The notes under the pieces: generated by a model | The model's database searches: none | The model's input: only the letters and a program-made list of their open reading frames with translations | Told to the model about the DNA's origin: nothing | Position numbers and translations under genes: made by a program | Assembly (NCBI RefSeq): GCF_004010155.1 | Contig: NZ_RRYH01000017.1 | Location: 112,171 to 176,170, forward strand | DNA: 64,000 bases | DNA from: Solirhodobacter olei | GTDB taxonomy: Bacteria > Pseudomonadota > Alphaproteobacteria > Rhodobacterales > Rhodobacteraceae | Direction: 5' to 3' | Shown here: positions 15,483 through 23,306 of the stretch, piece after piece | Numbering within the stretch: the stretch's first letter is position 1 | Layout of the letters: each line of letters begins with the position of its first letter

Positions 15483-18044
15483 TCAGAACAGGTTCAGCAG
15501 CCGCTTGATGTAATCGCGTTCGAAGCTAGGCCGCGACGTGTCGCCGGACCGCTTGCGCAGCTCGTCCAGAAGCTGGCGGGCGCGGCGGTAGACATCCTCG
15601 CCCAGAAGCATGTTCCGGCTGGTGCCCAGCGCGCCGTTCTCGCCGACCTGGCGGCCCAGCGGGTCCGACATCTGCCCGTTCTGCCCGCCCGGCTGCGGCT
15701 GCTGGCCGTTCTGCGCGGTGGAGCGGCCCTTGTCGCCGCCCCGCATCGCCTGGTCCATGGAATGGAGCCCCTGGCGCAGCGCGTCCATCGCCTGCGCCTG
15801 CTGGTCCAGCGCCCGGGCGTTGTCGCCCTGGCGCAGGGCCTGCTCGGCCTGGCTCATCGCCCGCCCGGCGCGGCCCAGCGCGTCCCGCGCATCCTTGCCG
15901 GCCTGCGTGCCGTCACCGGGCAGAATGCCCTGCGCCTGGCGCTGCAGCTCGCGCTGAAGCTGGCCCTGCCGGTCGGCGAGGCTCTGGCCGCCCTGGCCCT
16001 GCTGCCCCTGCCCGGGCTGCTGGCCCTGTTGCTGCCCCTGCTGCTGCCCCTGGCCCTGACCCTGCTGGCCCTGGGTCTGGCCGGGTTCGCCAAAGCCCTG
16101 CTGGCCCTGCTTCTCGAACCGGCGCTGCAGGTCCTGAAAGGTGTTGTCGGACAGCTGCTGCTGCTGGCGCAACGTATCCGTCAGCCCCTTCATCGCCTTG
16201 CCGCCGGGGATCTGCATACCGCCCTGGCCCTGCGCCACCTGCATGTTCTCGGTCAGCTGGCGCAGCCGGTCGAGAAGCTGCTGCGCCTCGGCCATCTTGC
16301 CCTGCTCCATCAGCTGCTGCAGCCGGTCGAGAAGCTGCTGCATCTGGTCGCCGGTGATCATCTGGCCCTGCTGGTTCTGCGCGGTCTGCCGGTCCTGGCC
16401 GTTCTGCTGCTGCTCGGCCAGCCGGGCGACGTAGTTCTGCAGCGCCTGGTTCAGGTCCTGCATCAGCTTGGCGATCTCGTCCTTGCTCGCGCCCCGGCGG
16501 ATCGCCTGCGACAGCCGGTCCTGCGCCTGGTGCAGCCGGTCAAGCGCATCCGAAAGCGTGCCCTTCTCCAGCTCCACCGCGACCTGCCACAGCGCCTCTG
16601 CCACGTCGTCGCGCGCCTTCGCGGTCAGCCCCGTCTTTATCCCCGCCTCAAGCCGTTTCATGGTGACGCGGAGCAGAAGATAGGCCTTCTCGTTCTTGAT
16701 GAAGCCCTCCGGCTTCCACGTGACCGCGCGCAGGATCTCGTCCGCGCGCTCGGCATTGGCCTTGGACCAGAGGAGGTCCCGCCGCATCTCGATCACAGCG
16801 GCCGCAAGCGGGTCGAAGAAGCGCCGGCCCGGCAGGACCGTCTCCATCACCTTCGACTGGCCCACCTGCCCCGCGTCATCCTTCACCGAAAGCGTGATCT
16901 TCACCGGCAGGTTGGCCCAGGCGCTCTTCTGCAGGTCGTCGACCAGAAGCCCTTGGAAATCGCTGCGCTTGCCGGTGACGGGCATCGGCAGGTCAAGCAC
17001 GATCGGCTTTCTCGGCTCCGGCGCGGTGGCAAGGCCGTAGCGGCGATCCACCTTGGCAAGGTCGAGCGTGATCGTCGCCGTGCCGCTTCGCACGCCGTAA
17101 TCGTCCTTCGCATGGAAGGCGAGCTGCATCTCGCCGCTTGCCTTGCGCTCCGGCGGGCGCAGGATGGCGACCTGCGGCGGGGTGTCGGGCACCAGATGGA
17201 TCTGCCACGACCGCCCGCCTGCCCCGTCGATCGAAAGCGTGCCGGAGCGGGTGACATCGAAGGCCTGATCCGCGGCCGAGGCGCTACCAGCCTCTCCGGT
17301 GCGGCCAGAGACTGTCTCCGCCACCGTCAGCGCGCCGACCTTGCCATAGAGCCTGAGCGTGATCTTCGATCCCTGCGGCACGTCGAGGGTCTTGGCCTGG
17401 ATATCGTTGAGGTAGAGCGTGGGCTTGCCGGTATAGGTGGGCGGCTGCACCCAGCCCTCCCACGACGGGCCGGCCGCCAGCGCGGCGCCCGCGCCCGGCA
17501 GCGGGCCGGTGCTGCCGATCCGCCAGATCGATCCGAAGCCGACTGCGAGCAGGAACACGAGAAGCGCCATGTAGCGCAGGGCGAACGGGTCCTGCCGGGA
17601 AAGCCGCAGGTCCGGCAGGACAGCGCGCGCGCCCGCGGCCCGCGCCGCCATCCGCGCCAGATGCGCCTGCCAGACGCCGGTGGACCCTTCGTCGCCCGCA
17701 CCGATCGCCTGGGTGTCGCGCAGCGTGGCCAGGGGACGGCCCGGAAGCGTGGCGTCGAGCCGGTCGAGCGCCTCTTCCCGCGACGGCCAGCGGAAGCGGC
17801 GGATCCCGGACCACAGGCCCCACAGGAGCCCGGCGAGGATCAGCATCAGCCCGGTCCAGGCCACTTCCAGCGGCAGCGCATCCTGCAGGTCGAAGGCGTC
17901 AATGGCGATGGCGGCGAGCAGGATCGACCAGACCGGCCAGAAGCTCCGCGTGATCCGTTCCGCGATCAGCCCCAGCCGAGTCAGCCGCAGCGGCCAGCCC
18001 AGCCCTGCGAGCGTATCCTCCACCAACGGGGGTCGCTCACTCAT
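15483..18044 (-). CDS. TIGR02302-type membrane protein (DUF4175)
   Basis: The 853-residue protein has two transmembrane segments near residues 35-80 and another near 160-175. A periplasmic beta-rich domain follows (about 190-420), then a long helical, glutamine- and glycine-rich C-terminal half. Between about residues 645 and 700 there is a low-complexity GQ-rich tract. This layout matches the TIGR02302 family of Alphaproteobacteria, whose function is unknown but which is thought to be envelope-related. It is 30 bases downstream of lysA on the same strand, so it is probably co-transcribed with it. Confidence 0.85.
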   Translation of the reverse strand: MSERPPLVEDTLAGLGWPLRLTRLGLIAERITRSFWPVWSILLAAIAIDAFDLQDALPLEVAWTGLMLILAGLLWGLWSGIRRFRWPSREEALDRLDATLPGRPLATLRDTQAIGAGDEGSTGVWQAHLARMAARAAGARAVLPDLRLSRQDPFALRYMALLVFLLAVGFGSIWRIGSTGPLPGAGAALAAGPSWEGWVQPPTYTGKPTLYLNDIQAKTLDVPQGSKITLRLYGKVGALTVAETVSGRTGEAGSASAADQAFDVTRSGTLSIDGAGGRSWQIHLVPDTPPQVAILRPPERKASGEMQLAFHAKDDYGVRSGTATITLDLAKVDRRYGLATAPEPRKPIVLDLPMPVTGKRSDFQGLLVDDLQKSAWANLPVKITLSVKDDAGQVGQSKVMETVLPGRRFFDPLAAAVIEMRRDLLWSKANAERADEILRAVTWKPEGFIKNEKAYLLLRVTMKRLEAGIKTGLTAKARDDVAEALWQVAVELEKGTLSDALDRLHQAQDRLSQAIRRGASKDEIAKLMQDLNQALQNYVARLAEQQQNGQDRQTAQNQQGQMITGDQMQQLLDRLQQLMEQGKMAEAQQLLDRLRQLTENMQVAQGQGGMQIPGGKAMKGLTDTLRQQQQLSDNTFQDLQRRFEKQGQQGFGEPGQTQGQQGQGQGQQQGQQQGQQPGQGQQGQGGQSLADRQGQLQRELQRQAQGILPGDGTQAGKDARDALGRAGRAMSQAEQALRQGDNARALDQQAQAMDALRQGLHSMDQAMRGGDKGRSTAQNGQQPQPGGQNGQMSDPLGRQVGENGALGTSRNMLLGEDVYRRARQLLDELRKRSGDTSRPSFERDYIKRLLNLF

Positions 18045-18074
18045 CGCGCCTTTCCGGCCGGGCCAGCGCCGGCC

Positions 18075-19340
18075 CTAAAGCCAATCCGGGATCACATCGC
18101 GGTTCAACATCTCGATATAGGACGGTCTAGCACGAATTACAGCCGCGTGATCGCCCTTCACCAGCACTTCCGGCACCAATGGGCGGGAATTGTACTCCGA
18201 CGCCATGACCGCGCCATAGGCCCCGGCCGACCGGAACGCGACGAGATCGCCCGCGGCCAGCGGCGGCAGCGGGCGGGCGCGGGCGAAGGTGTCGCCGGTC
18301 TCGCAGACCGGGCCCACCACGTCATAGGGCAGCATCTCGACCCCGGCTTCTGGCTCCACCACCGGCACGATGTCGTGGTGGGCGTCGTACATCGAGGGGC
18401 GGACAAGATCGTTCATCGCCGCGTCGAGGATCAGGAAGTCCCTTTCCTCCCCGGATTTCACGTAGATGACGGAACTGACCAGAAGGCCGGCATTTCCGGC
18501 GATCAGGCGGCCCGGCTCGATCTCCACCTCGCAGCCGAGATCGCCGACCGTGCGCTTGATGACGGCGCCGTATTCGGCCGGAAGCGGCGGCGCCTCGTTG
18601 CCGCGGGTATAGGGGATGCCCAGCCCGCCGCCGAGGTCCAGCCGGCGGATGTCATGGCCCTCGGCGCGCAGCTGACGGGTCAGATCGGCGACGCGCAGGA
18701 AGGCCTGCTCGTAGGGGTCGAGGTCGGTGATCTGCGATCCGATGTGAACGTCGATCCCCACCACCTCGATCCCCGGCAGGCGGGCGGCCTGGGCGTAGAC
18801 CTCCGACGCGCGTGTGATCGGGATCCCGAACTTGTTTTCCTTCTTGCCGGTCGCGATCTTGGCATGCGTCTTGGCGTCGACGTCGGGGTTCACCCGCACG
18901 GTGATCGGGGCGGTGACGCCCATAGCGCTCGCCACCTCGCTCAGCGCCAGAAGCTCCGGCTCGCTTTCCACGTTGAACTGCCGGATGCCGCCTTCCAGCG
19001 CGGTGCGCATCTCGCCCCGGGTCTTGCCAACGCCGGAGAAGACGATCCGCTCGCCCGGAACGCCCGCGGCCCGGGCGCGCAGGTATTCCCCTTCCGAGAC
19101 CACGTCCATCCCCGCGCCGAGATCGCCAAGGAGCTTGAGAACGGCCGTGTTCGACAGCGCCTTGATGGCGAAGCAGACGAGATGCGGTAGCGGGCTCAGC
19201 GCCTCGGTGAAGACGCGGTAATGCCGCTCCAGCGTCGCCGCGGAGTAAAGGTAGAACGGCGTGCCCACGCTGGCCGCGATCTCGGCCACCGGCACATCCT
19301 CGGCATGGAGCGCACCGCCCCTGTAAAGAAAATGATCCAT
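18075..19340 (-). CDS. lysA: Diaminopimelate decarboxylase
   Basis: The 421-residue fold-type III PLP enzyme has the Schiff-base lysine in CFAIKALSN (K60), the HIGSQI segment (about 200-205), GGGLGIPY, EPGRLI, and the substrate-contacting CETGD near the C-terminal domain. It removes the D-carboxyl of meso-diaminopimelate to give L-lysine. The small lipoprotein gene often found before lysA in this group is not present; instead an array of 11-bp-phased elements lies upstream. The start at 19340 fits the family N-terminus. Confidence 0.96.
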   Translation of the reverse strand: MDHFLYRGGALHAEDVPVAEIAASVGTPFYLYSAATLERHYRVFTEALSPLPHLVCFAIKALSNTAVLKLLGDLGAGMDVVSEGEYLRARAAGVPGERIVFSGVGKTRGEMRTALEGGIRQFNVESEPELLALSEVASAMGVTAPITVRVNPDVDAKTHAKIATGKKENKFGIPITRASEVYAQAARLPGIEVVGIDVHIGSQITDLDPYEQAFLRVADLTRQLRAEGHDIRRLDLGGGLGIPYTRGNEAPPLPAEYGAVIKRTVGDLGCEVEIEPGRLIAGNAGLLVSSVIYVKSGEERDFLILDAAMNDLVRPSMYDAHHDIVPVVEPEAGVEMLPYDVVGPVCETGDTFARARPLPPLAAGDLVAFRSAGAYGAVMASEYNSRPLVPEVLVKGDHAAVIRARPSYIEMLNRDVIPDWL

Positions 19341-19507
19341 GAATCCGGCTCATACCAGAAGCCGGAGGCTTTTCAATCGCGTTGGGGGGCGCGGGCACAG
19401 GGGCGCGGCCGTCCCGGCGCGTCGGCCCGGACCGTAGCAGCGGGCCCTGACCCTCCCTGGCACTCGGCGGGCCCTTAACGGCCCCCTTCCCCACCGTCCC
19501 GGAATAA

Positions 19508-19557
19508 GGTGCTTTAACGGTGCGAAATCGGTGCGGAAACGGTGCCATGTTGGCACC
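19508..19557. repeat. Four GGTGC elements at exact 11-bp period plus an inverted copy
   Basis: GGTGC occurs at 19508, 19519, 19530 and 19541, each exactly 11 bases apart, with the spacers TTTAAC, GAAATC and GGAAAC. An inverted GCACC at 19553-19557 pairs with the last copy to give CGGTGCCA-TGT-TGGCACCG. The array lies between the malonyl-CoA synthase stop and lysA, about 170 bases upstream of the lysA start. One helical turn per unit suggests a multimeric DNA-binding site; the terminal inverted pair could also act as a transcript-end hairpin. Confidence 0.6.
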
Positions 19558-19563
19558 GGCCCC

Positions 19564-21078
19564 TCACTTCGCGAAGCGGCCCTTGAACTGGTCGCGAAGA
19601 AGGTTCTTCTGGACCTTCCCCATGGTGTTCCTTGGCAGCTCCGCCACCACGGCCAAGCCCTTGGGCTGCTTGAATTTTGCCAGCCGCCCGGCCAGCCCCG
19701 CCATGATCGCCTGCGGATCCGGCGTCTCCCCCGCACGTGCCACCAGCACGCCGAAAACGGCCTCGCCGAAGTCCGGATGCGGCACGCCGATCACCGCCGA
19801 TTCCAGCACCCCCTCCTGCTCGTCCAGGATCAGCTCGATCTCCTTGGGATAGACGTTGTAACCCCCTGTAATAATAAGGTCTTTCGCCCGCCCGACGATG
19901 CTTACATAACCCTCGGCATCGATGACGCCGATGTCCCCGGTGATGAAGAACCCGTCCTCGCGCAACTCCTCCCGCGTCTTCTCCGGCATCTGCCAGTAGC
20001 CCTTGAAGACGTTCGGCCCCCGCACCTCGATCATGCCCGCCTCGCCCCGCGGCAGGGTCTCGCCGGTCGACGGATCGACGATCTTCAGTTCCACCCCCGG
20101 CAGCGGGAAACCAACGGTCCCCGCCCGCCGCTCGCCCTCATAGGGGTTGGAGGTGTTCATGTTGGTCTCGGTCATGCCGTAGCGCTCGAGGATTCGGTGC
20201 CCCGTCCGCCCCTCGAACTCGACATGCGTCTCGGCCAGCAGAGGCGCCGAGCCGGAGGTGAAAAGCCTCATGTGTTCAACCAGTTGCCGGTCGAACCGCG
20301 GGTCGTCCAGAAGCCGCGTGTAGAAGGTCGGCACGCCCATCATGCTGGTCGCCTGCGGCAGCAGCCGGATCACCTCGTCCCGGTCGAACCCCGGCAGGAA
20401 GATCATCGCGCCACCGGTCAGGCACACCACGTTGCAGGCCACGAACAGCCCGTGCGTGTGAAAGATCGGCAGCGCGTGCAGCAGCACGTCCGCGTCCGTG
20501 AAGCGCCATTCCTGCGCCAGAACCTCTGCATTCGACAGCAGGTTCGAATGCGTCAGCATCGCCCCCTTGGACCGCCCCGTCGTGCCAGAGGTATAGAGGA
20601 AGGCTGCCAGATCATCGCCGCTCCGCGCGACTGGCTCGAAATGGTCGCTGAACCCAGCGGCGCCCTCCGGAAAACTCCCCGAGCCATCGGCGCTCAGCAC
20701 TTGCAGCCCAGCCCCGGCGGACTTGGCCACGGGCGCCAGCGCCGCTTCCTTCGCGCCATCGCACAGGAACAGCTTTGGCGTCGCATTGCCAAGGAAATAA
20801 GAGACTTCCTCGGCCGTGTAAGCCGTGTTCAGCGGAAGGAAGATCCCGCCCGCCGCCACCGTCGCGGCATAGACGGCCAGCGCCTCGGGCGATTTCGCCA
20901 CCTGCACCGCGACCCGGTCCCCGGGGGCCACGCCCGCCGCGACCAGCGCATGCGAGAAGCGCGCCACCATCGCCGAGAACGCCCCGGCGCTGATCTCGCG
21001 CCCGTCCGGCAGCACCAGAAGGCGCCTGTCGCTACCCTCCATCGGCGCGAACAAGGCATCGTAAAGCACGTTGGCCAT
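19564..21078 (-). CDS. matB: Malonyl-CoA synthase (acyl-CoA synthetase family)
   Basis: The 504-residue adenylate-forming enzyme has the AMP-binding P-loop YTSGTTGRSKGAM (about 161-173), PIFHTHGL, the ERYGMTETNMNTSNP motif (about 285-299), GDIG and the terminal catalytic lysine in RNTMGKVQK. The pattern HGLFVACN with SMMGVPTFYTRLL is typical of MatB, which activates malonate or methylmalonate to the CoA ester. No malonate decarboxylase (matA) or transporter lies beside it, so the link to malonate use is by family only. It is followed by the phased repeat array and lysA on the same strand. Confidence 0.85.
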   Translation of the reverse strand: MANVLYDALFAPMEGSDRRLLVLPDGREISAGAFSAMVARFSHALVAAGVAPGDRVAVQVAKSPEALAVYAATVAAGGIFLPLNTAYTAEEVSYFLGNATPKLFLCDGAKEAALAPVAKSAGAGLQVLSADGSGSFPEGAAGFSDHFEPVARSGDDLAAFLYTSGTTGRSKGAMLTHSNLLSNAEVLAQEWRFTDADVLLHALPIFHTHGLFVACNVVCLTGGAMIFLPGFDRDEVIRLLPQATSMMGVPTFYTRLLDDPRFDRQLVEHMRLFTSGSAPLLAETHVEFEGRTGHRILERYGMTETNMNTSNPYEGERRAGTVGFPLPGVELKIVDPSTGETLPRGEAGMIEVRGPNVFKGYWQMPEKTREELREDGFFITGDIGVIDAEGYVSIVGRAKDLIITGGYNVYPKEIELILDEQEGVLESAVIGVPHPDFGEAVFGVLVARAGETPDPQAIMAGLAGRLAKFKQPKGLAVVAELPRNTMGKVQKNLLRDQFKGRFAK

Positions 21079-21238
21079 CTGGTCCTCCCCTTCCCCTGTG
21101 GCGATGTTCTGGCACGCGCCGCGCGCGCGCTCAAGCCGCCCGCCCGCGCAACGCCGCGCGCGGACGGGCTAGACTGCCTTCGCCCGGCGCCTGCGGCTTC
21201 CGCTTGTTCCGCGGCAAGCCAGGCTCTACATCGGATCC

Positions 21239-22036
21239 ATGACCATGCCGATCCCCTTCCTATCGCGGCCGCCCCGCGTCGCGGTGATCCGCCTCGCCGG
21301 CGTCATCGCCGCCAGCCGCCGCGGCGCCAGCCTCAGCGACGCCGCCCTCGCCCCGGTGATCGAGCGCGCGTTCCGCAAAGGCAAGCCCTCCGCCGTGGCG
21401 CTGGCCATCAACTCGCCCGGCGGGGCGCCGGTTCAGACCGCGCTGATCGCCGGCCGCATCCGACGGCTCGCGGCGGAGAAGTCGATCCCGGTCCATGCCT
21501 TCGTCGAGGATGTCGCGGCCTCCGGCGGCTACTGGCTTGCCACCGCCGCCGATCACATCTGGCTCGACGAAAGCTCCGTCGTCGGATCCATCGGCGTGAT
21601 TTCGGCAAGCTTCGGCTTCTCGGACCTGCTGACGCGCCACGGGGTGGAGCGGCGCGTCCATACCGCCGGCAAGTCGAAAAGCTTCCTCGACCCGTTCCAG
21701 CCGGAAAAGCCGGAGGACGTGGCCCGCCTCAAGGCCCTGCAGGAGCCGATCCACCAGAGCTTCATCGCCCAGGTGAAGACCCGCCGCGCCGGGCGTCTGG
21801 CCGACGAGGACCTCTTCACAGGCGATGTCTGGGTCGGGCGGCAAGCGGTGGAAAAGGGCCTTGCCGACGGCATCGCCCATCTCGTGCCGAAGCTTAAGGA
21901 ACTTTATGGGGAGAAGGTCCGCATGGCCCATTACGGCCAACGCCGCGGCCTCCTGCGCCGGTTCACGGCCGAGGTAATTGGCGACGCGCTCGCCGGGGTC
22001 GAGGACAGGGCGCTCTGGGCGCGCTACGGGCTCTGA
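21239..22036 (+). CDS. S49 family serine peptidase (SppA/SohB-like)
   Basis: The 265-residue protein is a short S49 peptidase without a clear signal peptide. The nucleophile is S95 in ASGGYW and the general base is K147 in SKSFLDPF, the Ser-Lys dyad of the family. The INSPGG segment (about 58-62) shapes the oxyanion region. Short SppA-type enzymes degrade signal peptides or membrane-protein fragments at the inner membrane. The ATG at 21239 and a second at 21245 are both possible. A 56-residue zinc-ribbon gene begins 3 bases after its stop. Confidence 0.88.
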   Translation: MTMPIPFLSRPPRVAVIRLAGVIAASRRGASLSDAALAPVIERAFRKGKPSAVALAINSPGGAPVQTALIAGRIRRLAAEKSIPVHAFVEDVAASGGYWLATAADHIWLDESSVVGSIGVISASFGFSDLLTRHGVERRVHTAGKSKSFLDPFQPEKPEDVARLKALQEPIHQSFIAQVKTRRAGRLADEDLFTGDVWVGRQAVEKGLADGIAHLVPKLKELYGEKVRMAHYGQRRGLLRRFTAEVIGDALAGVEDRALWARYGL

Positions 22037-22039
22037 GCG

Positions 22040-22210
22040 ATGGTAAAGATCGTCAGCCTCTTCCTCATCGTCATCCTGGCGCTCGCGATGTTCGGCCGGC
22101 TCCGCGTCGGCGGGCCGAGAAAGCCGCGCGGCGCGGCGGGCAAATGCCCCAAATGCGGGCGCTACAAGATCGGTCGCGGCCCCTGCCCCTGCGGCGGGGG
22201 CAAGGCATGA
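22040..22210 (+). CDS. Small membrane-anchored zinc-ribbon protein (56 aa)
   Basis: The ATG at 22040 opens a 56-codon frame ending at TGA 22208-22210. The product has an N-terminal hydrophobic helix (VKIVSLFLIVILALAMFG), a basic linker (RVGGPRKPRG), and a C-x2-C ... C-x-C zinc-ribbon-like end (KCPKCGRY then PCPCGGG). It begins 3 bases after the S49 peptidase stop and its last codons overlap the SDR ATG, so it is the middle cistron of a coupled trio. Function is unknown. The tight overlap on both sides and the intact cysteine pattern support it as a real gene. Confidence 0.75.
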   Translation: MVKIVSLFLIVILALAMFGRLRVGGPRKPRGAAGKCPKCGRYKIGRGPCPCGGGKA

Positions 22211-23004
22211 GCGCCGCTCCCGCCGGACGTGCCCTGATTACCGGCGCGGGCCGAAGGCTCGGCCGGGCGATGGCGCTTCACATGGCGCGGCGCGGCTATG
22301 ACGTGGCCGTCCATTACTCCGGCTCCGAGACCGCGGCGGAGGAGGTCGTAGCCGAGATCCGCGCCCTTGGCCGCGAGGCCGCGGCGCTTCAGGCAGACCT
22401 GGTGGTCGAGGCCGAGATGCAGGCGCTGCTGCCGCGCGCGACGGAAGCGCTCGGCGGGCCGCTGACGCTTCTCGTCAACAACGCCTCGATCTTCGAATAC
22501 GACAGCCTGTCCAGCGCCACCCGGGAAAGCTGGGACAGGCACATGGAATCGAACCTGCGCGCGCCCTTCGTGCTGATCCAGGCCTTCGCCGCCCAGGCGC
22601 CGGAGCCGGAGATGGACGCGAACGGCGAGCCACGCGCCCGCGCCGCAGTGGTCAACATGCTCGACCAGCGGGTGCAGAAACTGACGCCGGAGTTCATGAC
22701 CTACACGCTGGCCAAGATGGGCCTCTGGGCGCTGACCCGGACGGCGGCCCAGGCGCTCGCCCCCCGCGTGCGCGTCAACGCCATAGGCCCGGGGCCGACG
22801 CTGCGCGGCGCGCGGCAGAGCGAACAGCACTTCGCCCGGCAGCGCGCCGCGACCGTCCTCAAGCGCGGCTCCAACCCCGAGGATATCTGCGCGGCACTCG
22901 GCTATCTGGTTGATGCGGCCTCTGTCACCGGGCAGTTGATCTGCACCGATGGCGGTCAGCATCTGGCCTGGCAAACCCCTGATATACTTGGCTTGGAACC
23001 CTAG
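22207..23004 (+). CDS. SDR oxidoreductase, pteridine-reductase type
   Basis: The 265-residue short-chain dehydrogenase has a TGAGRRLGR nucleotide motif (about 12-20), NNAS (about 91-94) and the catalytic Y166-x3-K170. In place of the usual SDR serine it has D153 exactly 13 residues before the tyrosine, the arrangement of pteridine reductase PTR1 (Asp-Tyr-Lys), and the R-x-x-G motif also fits. It therefore probably reduces dihydro- or biopterin-like substrates with NADPH, as FolM/PTR1 do. The ATG overlaps the stop of the upstream small zinc-ribbon gene (ATGA). No folB or folK is adjacent in the window. Confidence 0.82.
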   Translation: MSAAPAGRALITGAGRRLGRAMALHMARRGYDVAVHYSGSETAAEEVVAEIRALGREAAALQADLVVEAEMQALLPRATEALGGPLTLLVNNASIFEYDSLSSATRESWDRHMESNLRAPFVLIQAFAAQAPEPEMDANGEPRARAAVVNMLDQRVQKLTPEFMTYTLAKMGLWALTRTAAQALAPRVRVNAIGPGPTLRGARQSEQHFARQRAATVLKRGSNPEDICAALGYLVDAASVTGQLICTDGGQHLAWQTPDILGLEP

Positions 23005-23306
23005 GTTGCGGCATCCGGTGCCGCCATGGGGCCTTGACTTGTCCACTTGGGCCAGAACCTTCACCGAACTGTTACGATTCTCCTAAGAGATTCAGTTGCT
23101 TGCCCATGACCCGAATTTATCTGCAGTAAAATCAATGCCTTACATGTTCGATTAAAATTTAGGCAAAGCAACGAACCGAACGATAATTCAGGGATATTTC
23201 GGGCTGACGAAAAGTTTCCACCAGACTTGTCCACAGAAAACGGGGACAGGTTTTTCCTTGCCCTCACACCGATAAGATTGCAGCCGATGGGAATCAGGCA
23301 GGCACG
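23005..23306. other. AT-rich intergenic region upstream of uvrC
   Basis: No gene is supported here. The stretch from about 23070 to 23240 is much richer in A and T than its surroundings and must hold the uvrC promoter. It contains a GAAC-N7-GAAC SOS-type site, two GATTC (GANTC) sites at 23076 and 23089, and an 11-base direct repeat GACTTGTCCAC at 23036 and 23224. Confidence 0.6.
23055..23069. promoter_or_regulatory. Candidate LexA (SOS) box upstream of uvrC
   Basis: GAAC (23055-23058), a 7-base spacer and GAAC (23066-23069) form the reverse complement of GTTC-N7-GTTC, the alphaproteobacterial LexA-binding consensus. It lies about 238 bases upstream of the uvrC ATG. The motif is short enough to occur by chance about once in a window this size, so its position before a repair gene is the main support. 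Confidence 0.5.

Noticed and set aside
15762..19190. An 1142-codon plus-strand frame opposite the TIGR02302 gene and lysA
   Set aside because: The sequence is a Leu/Arg/Gln-rich shadow; lysA and the TIGR02302 protein on the other strand are clear.
23005..23306. Possible replication origin in the AT-rich uvrC upstream region
   Set aside because: Only two degenerate DnaA-like sites occur and no usual origin-linked genes (dnaA, hemE, parAB, gidA) are nearby; a promoter region explains the base composition.
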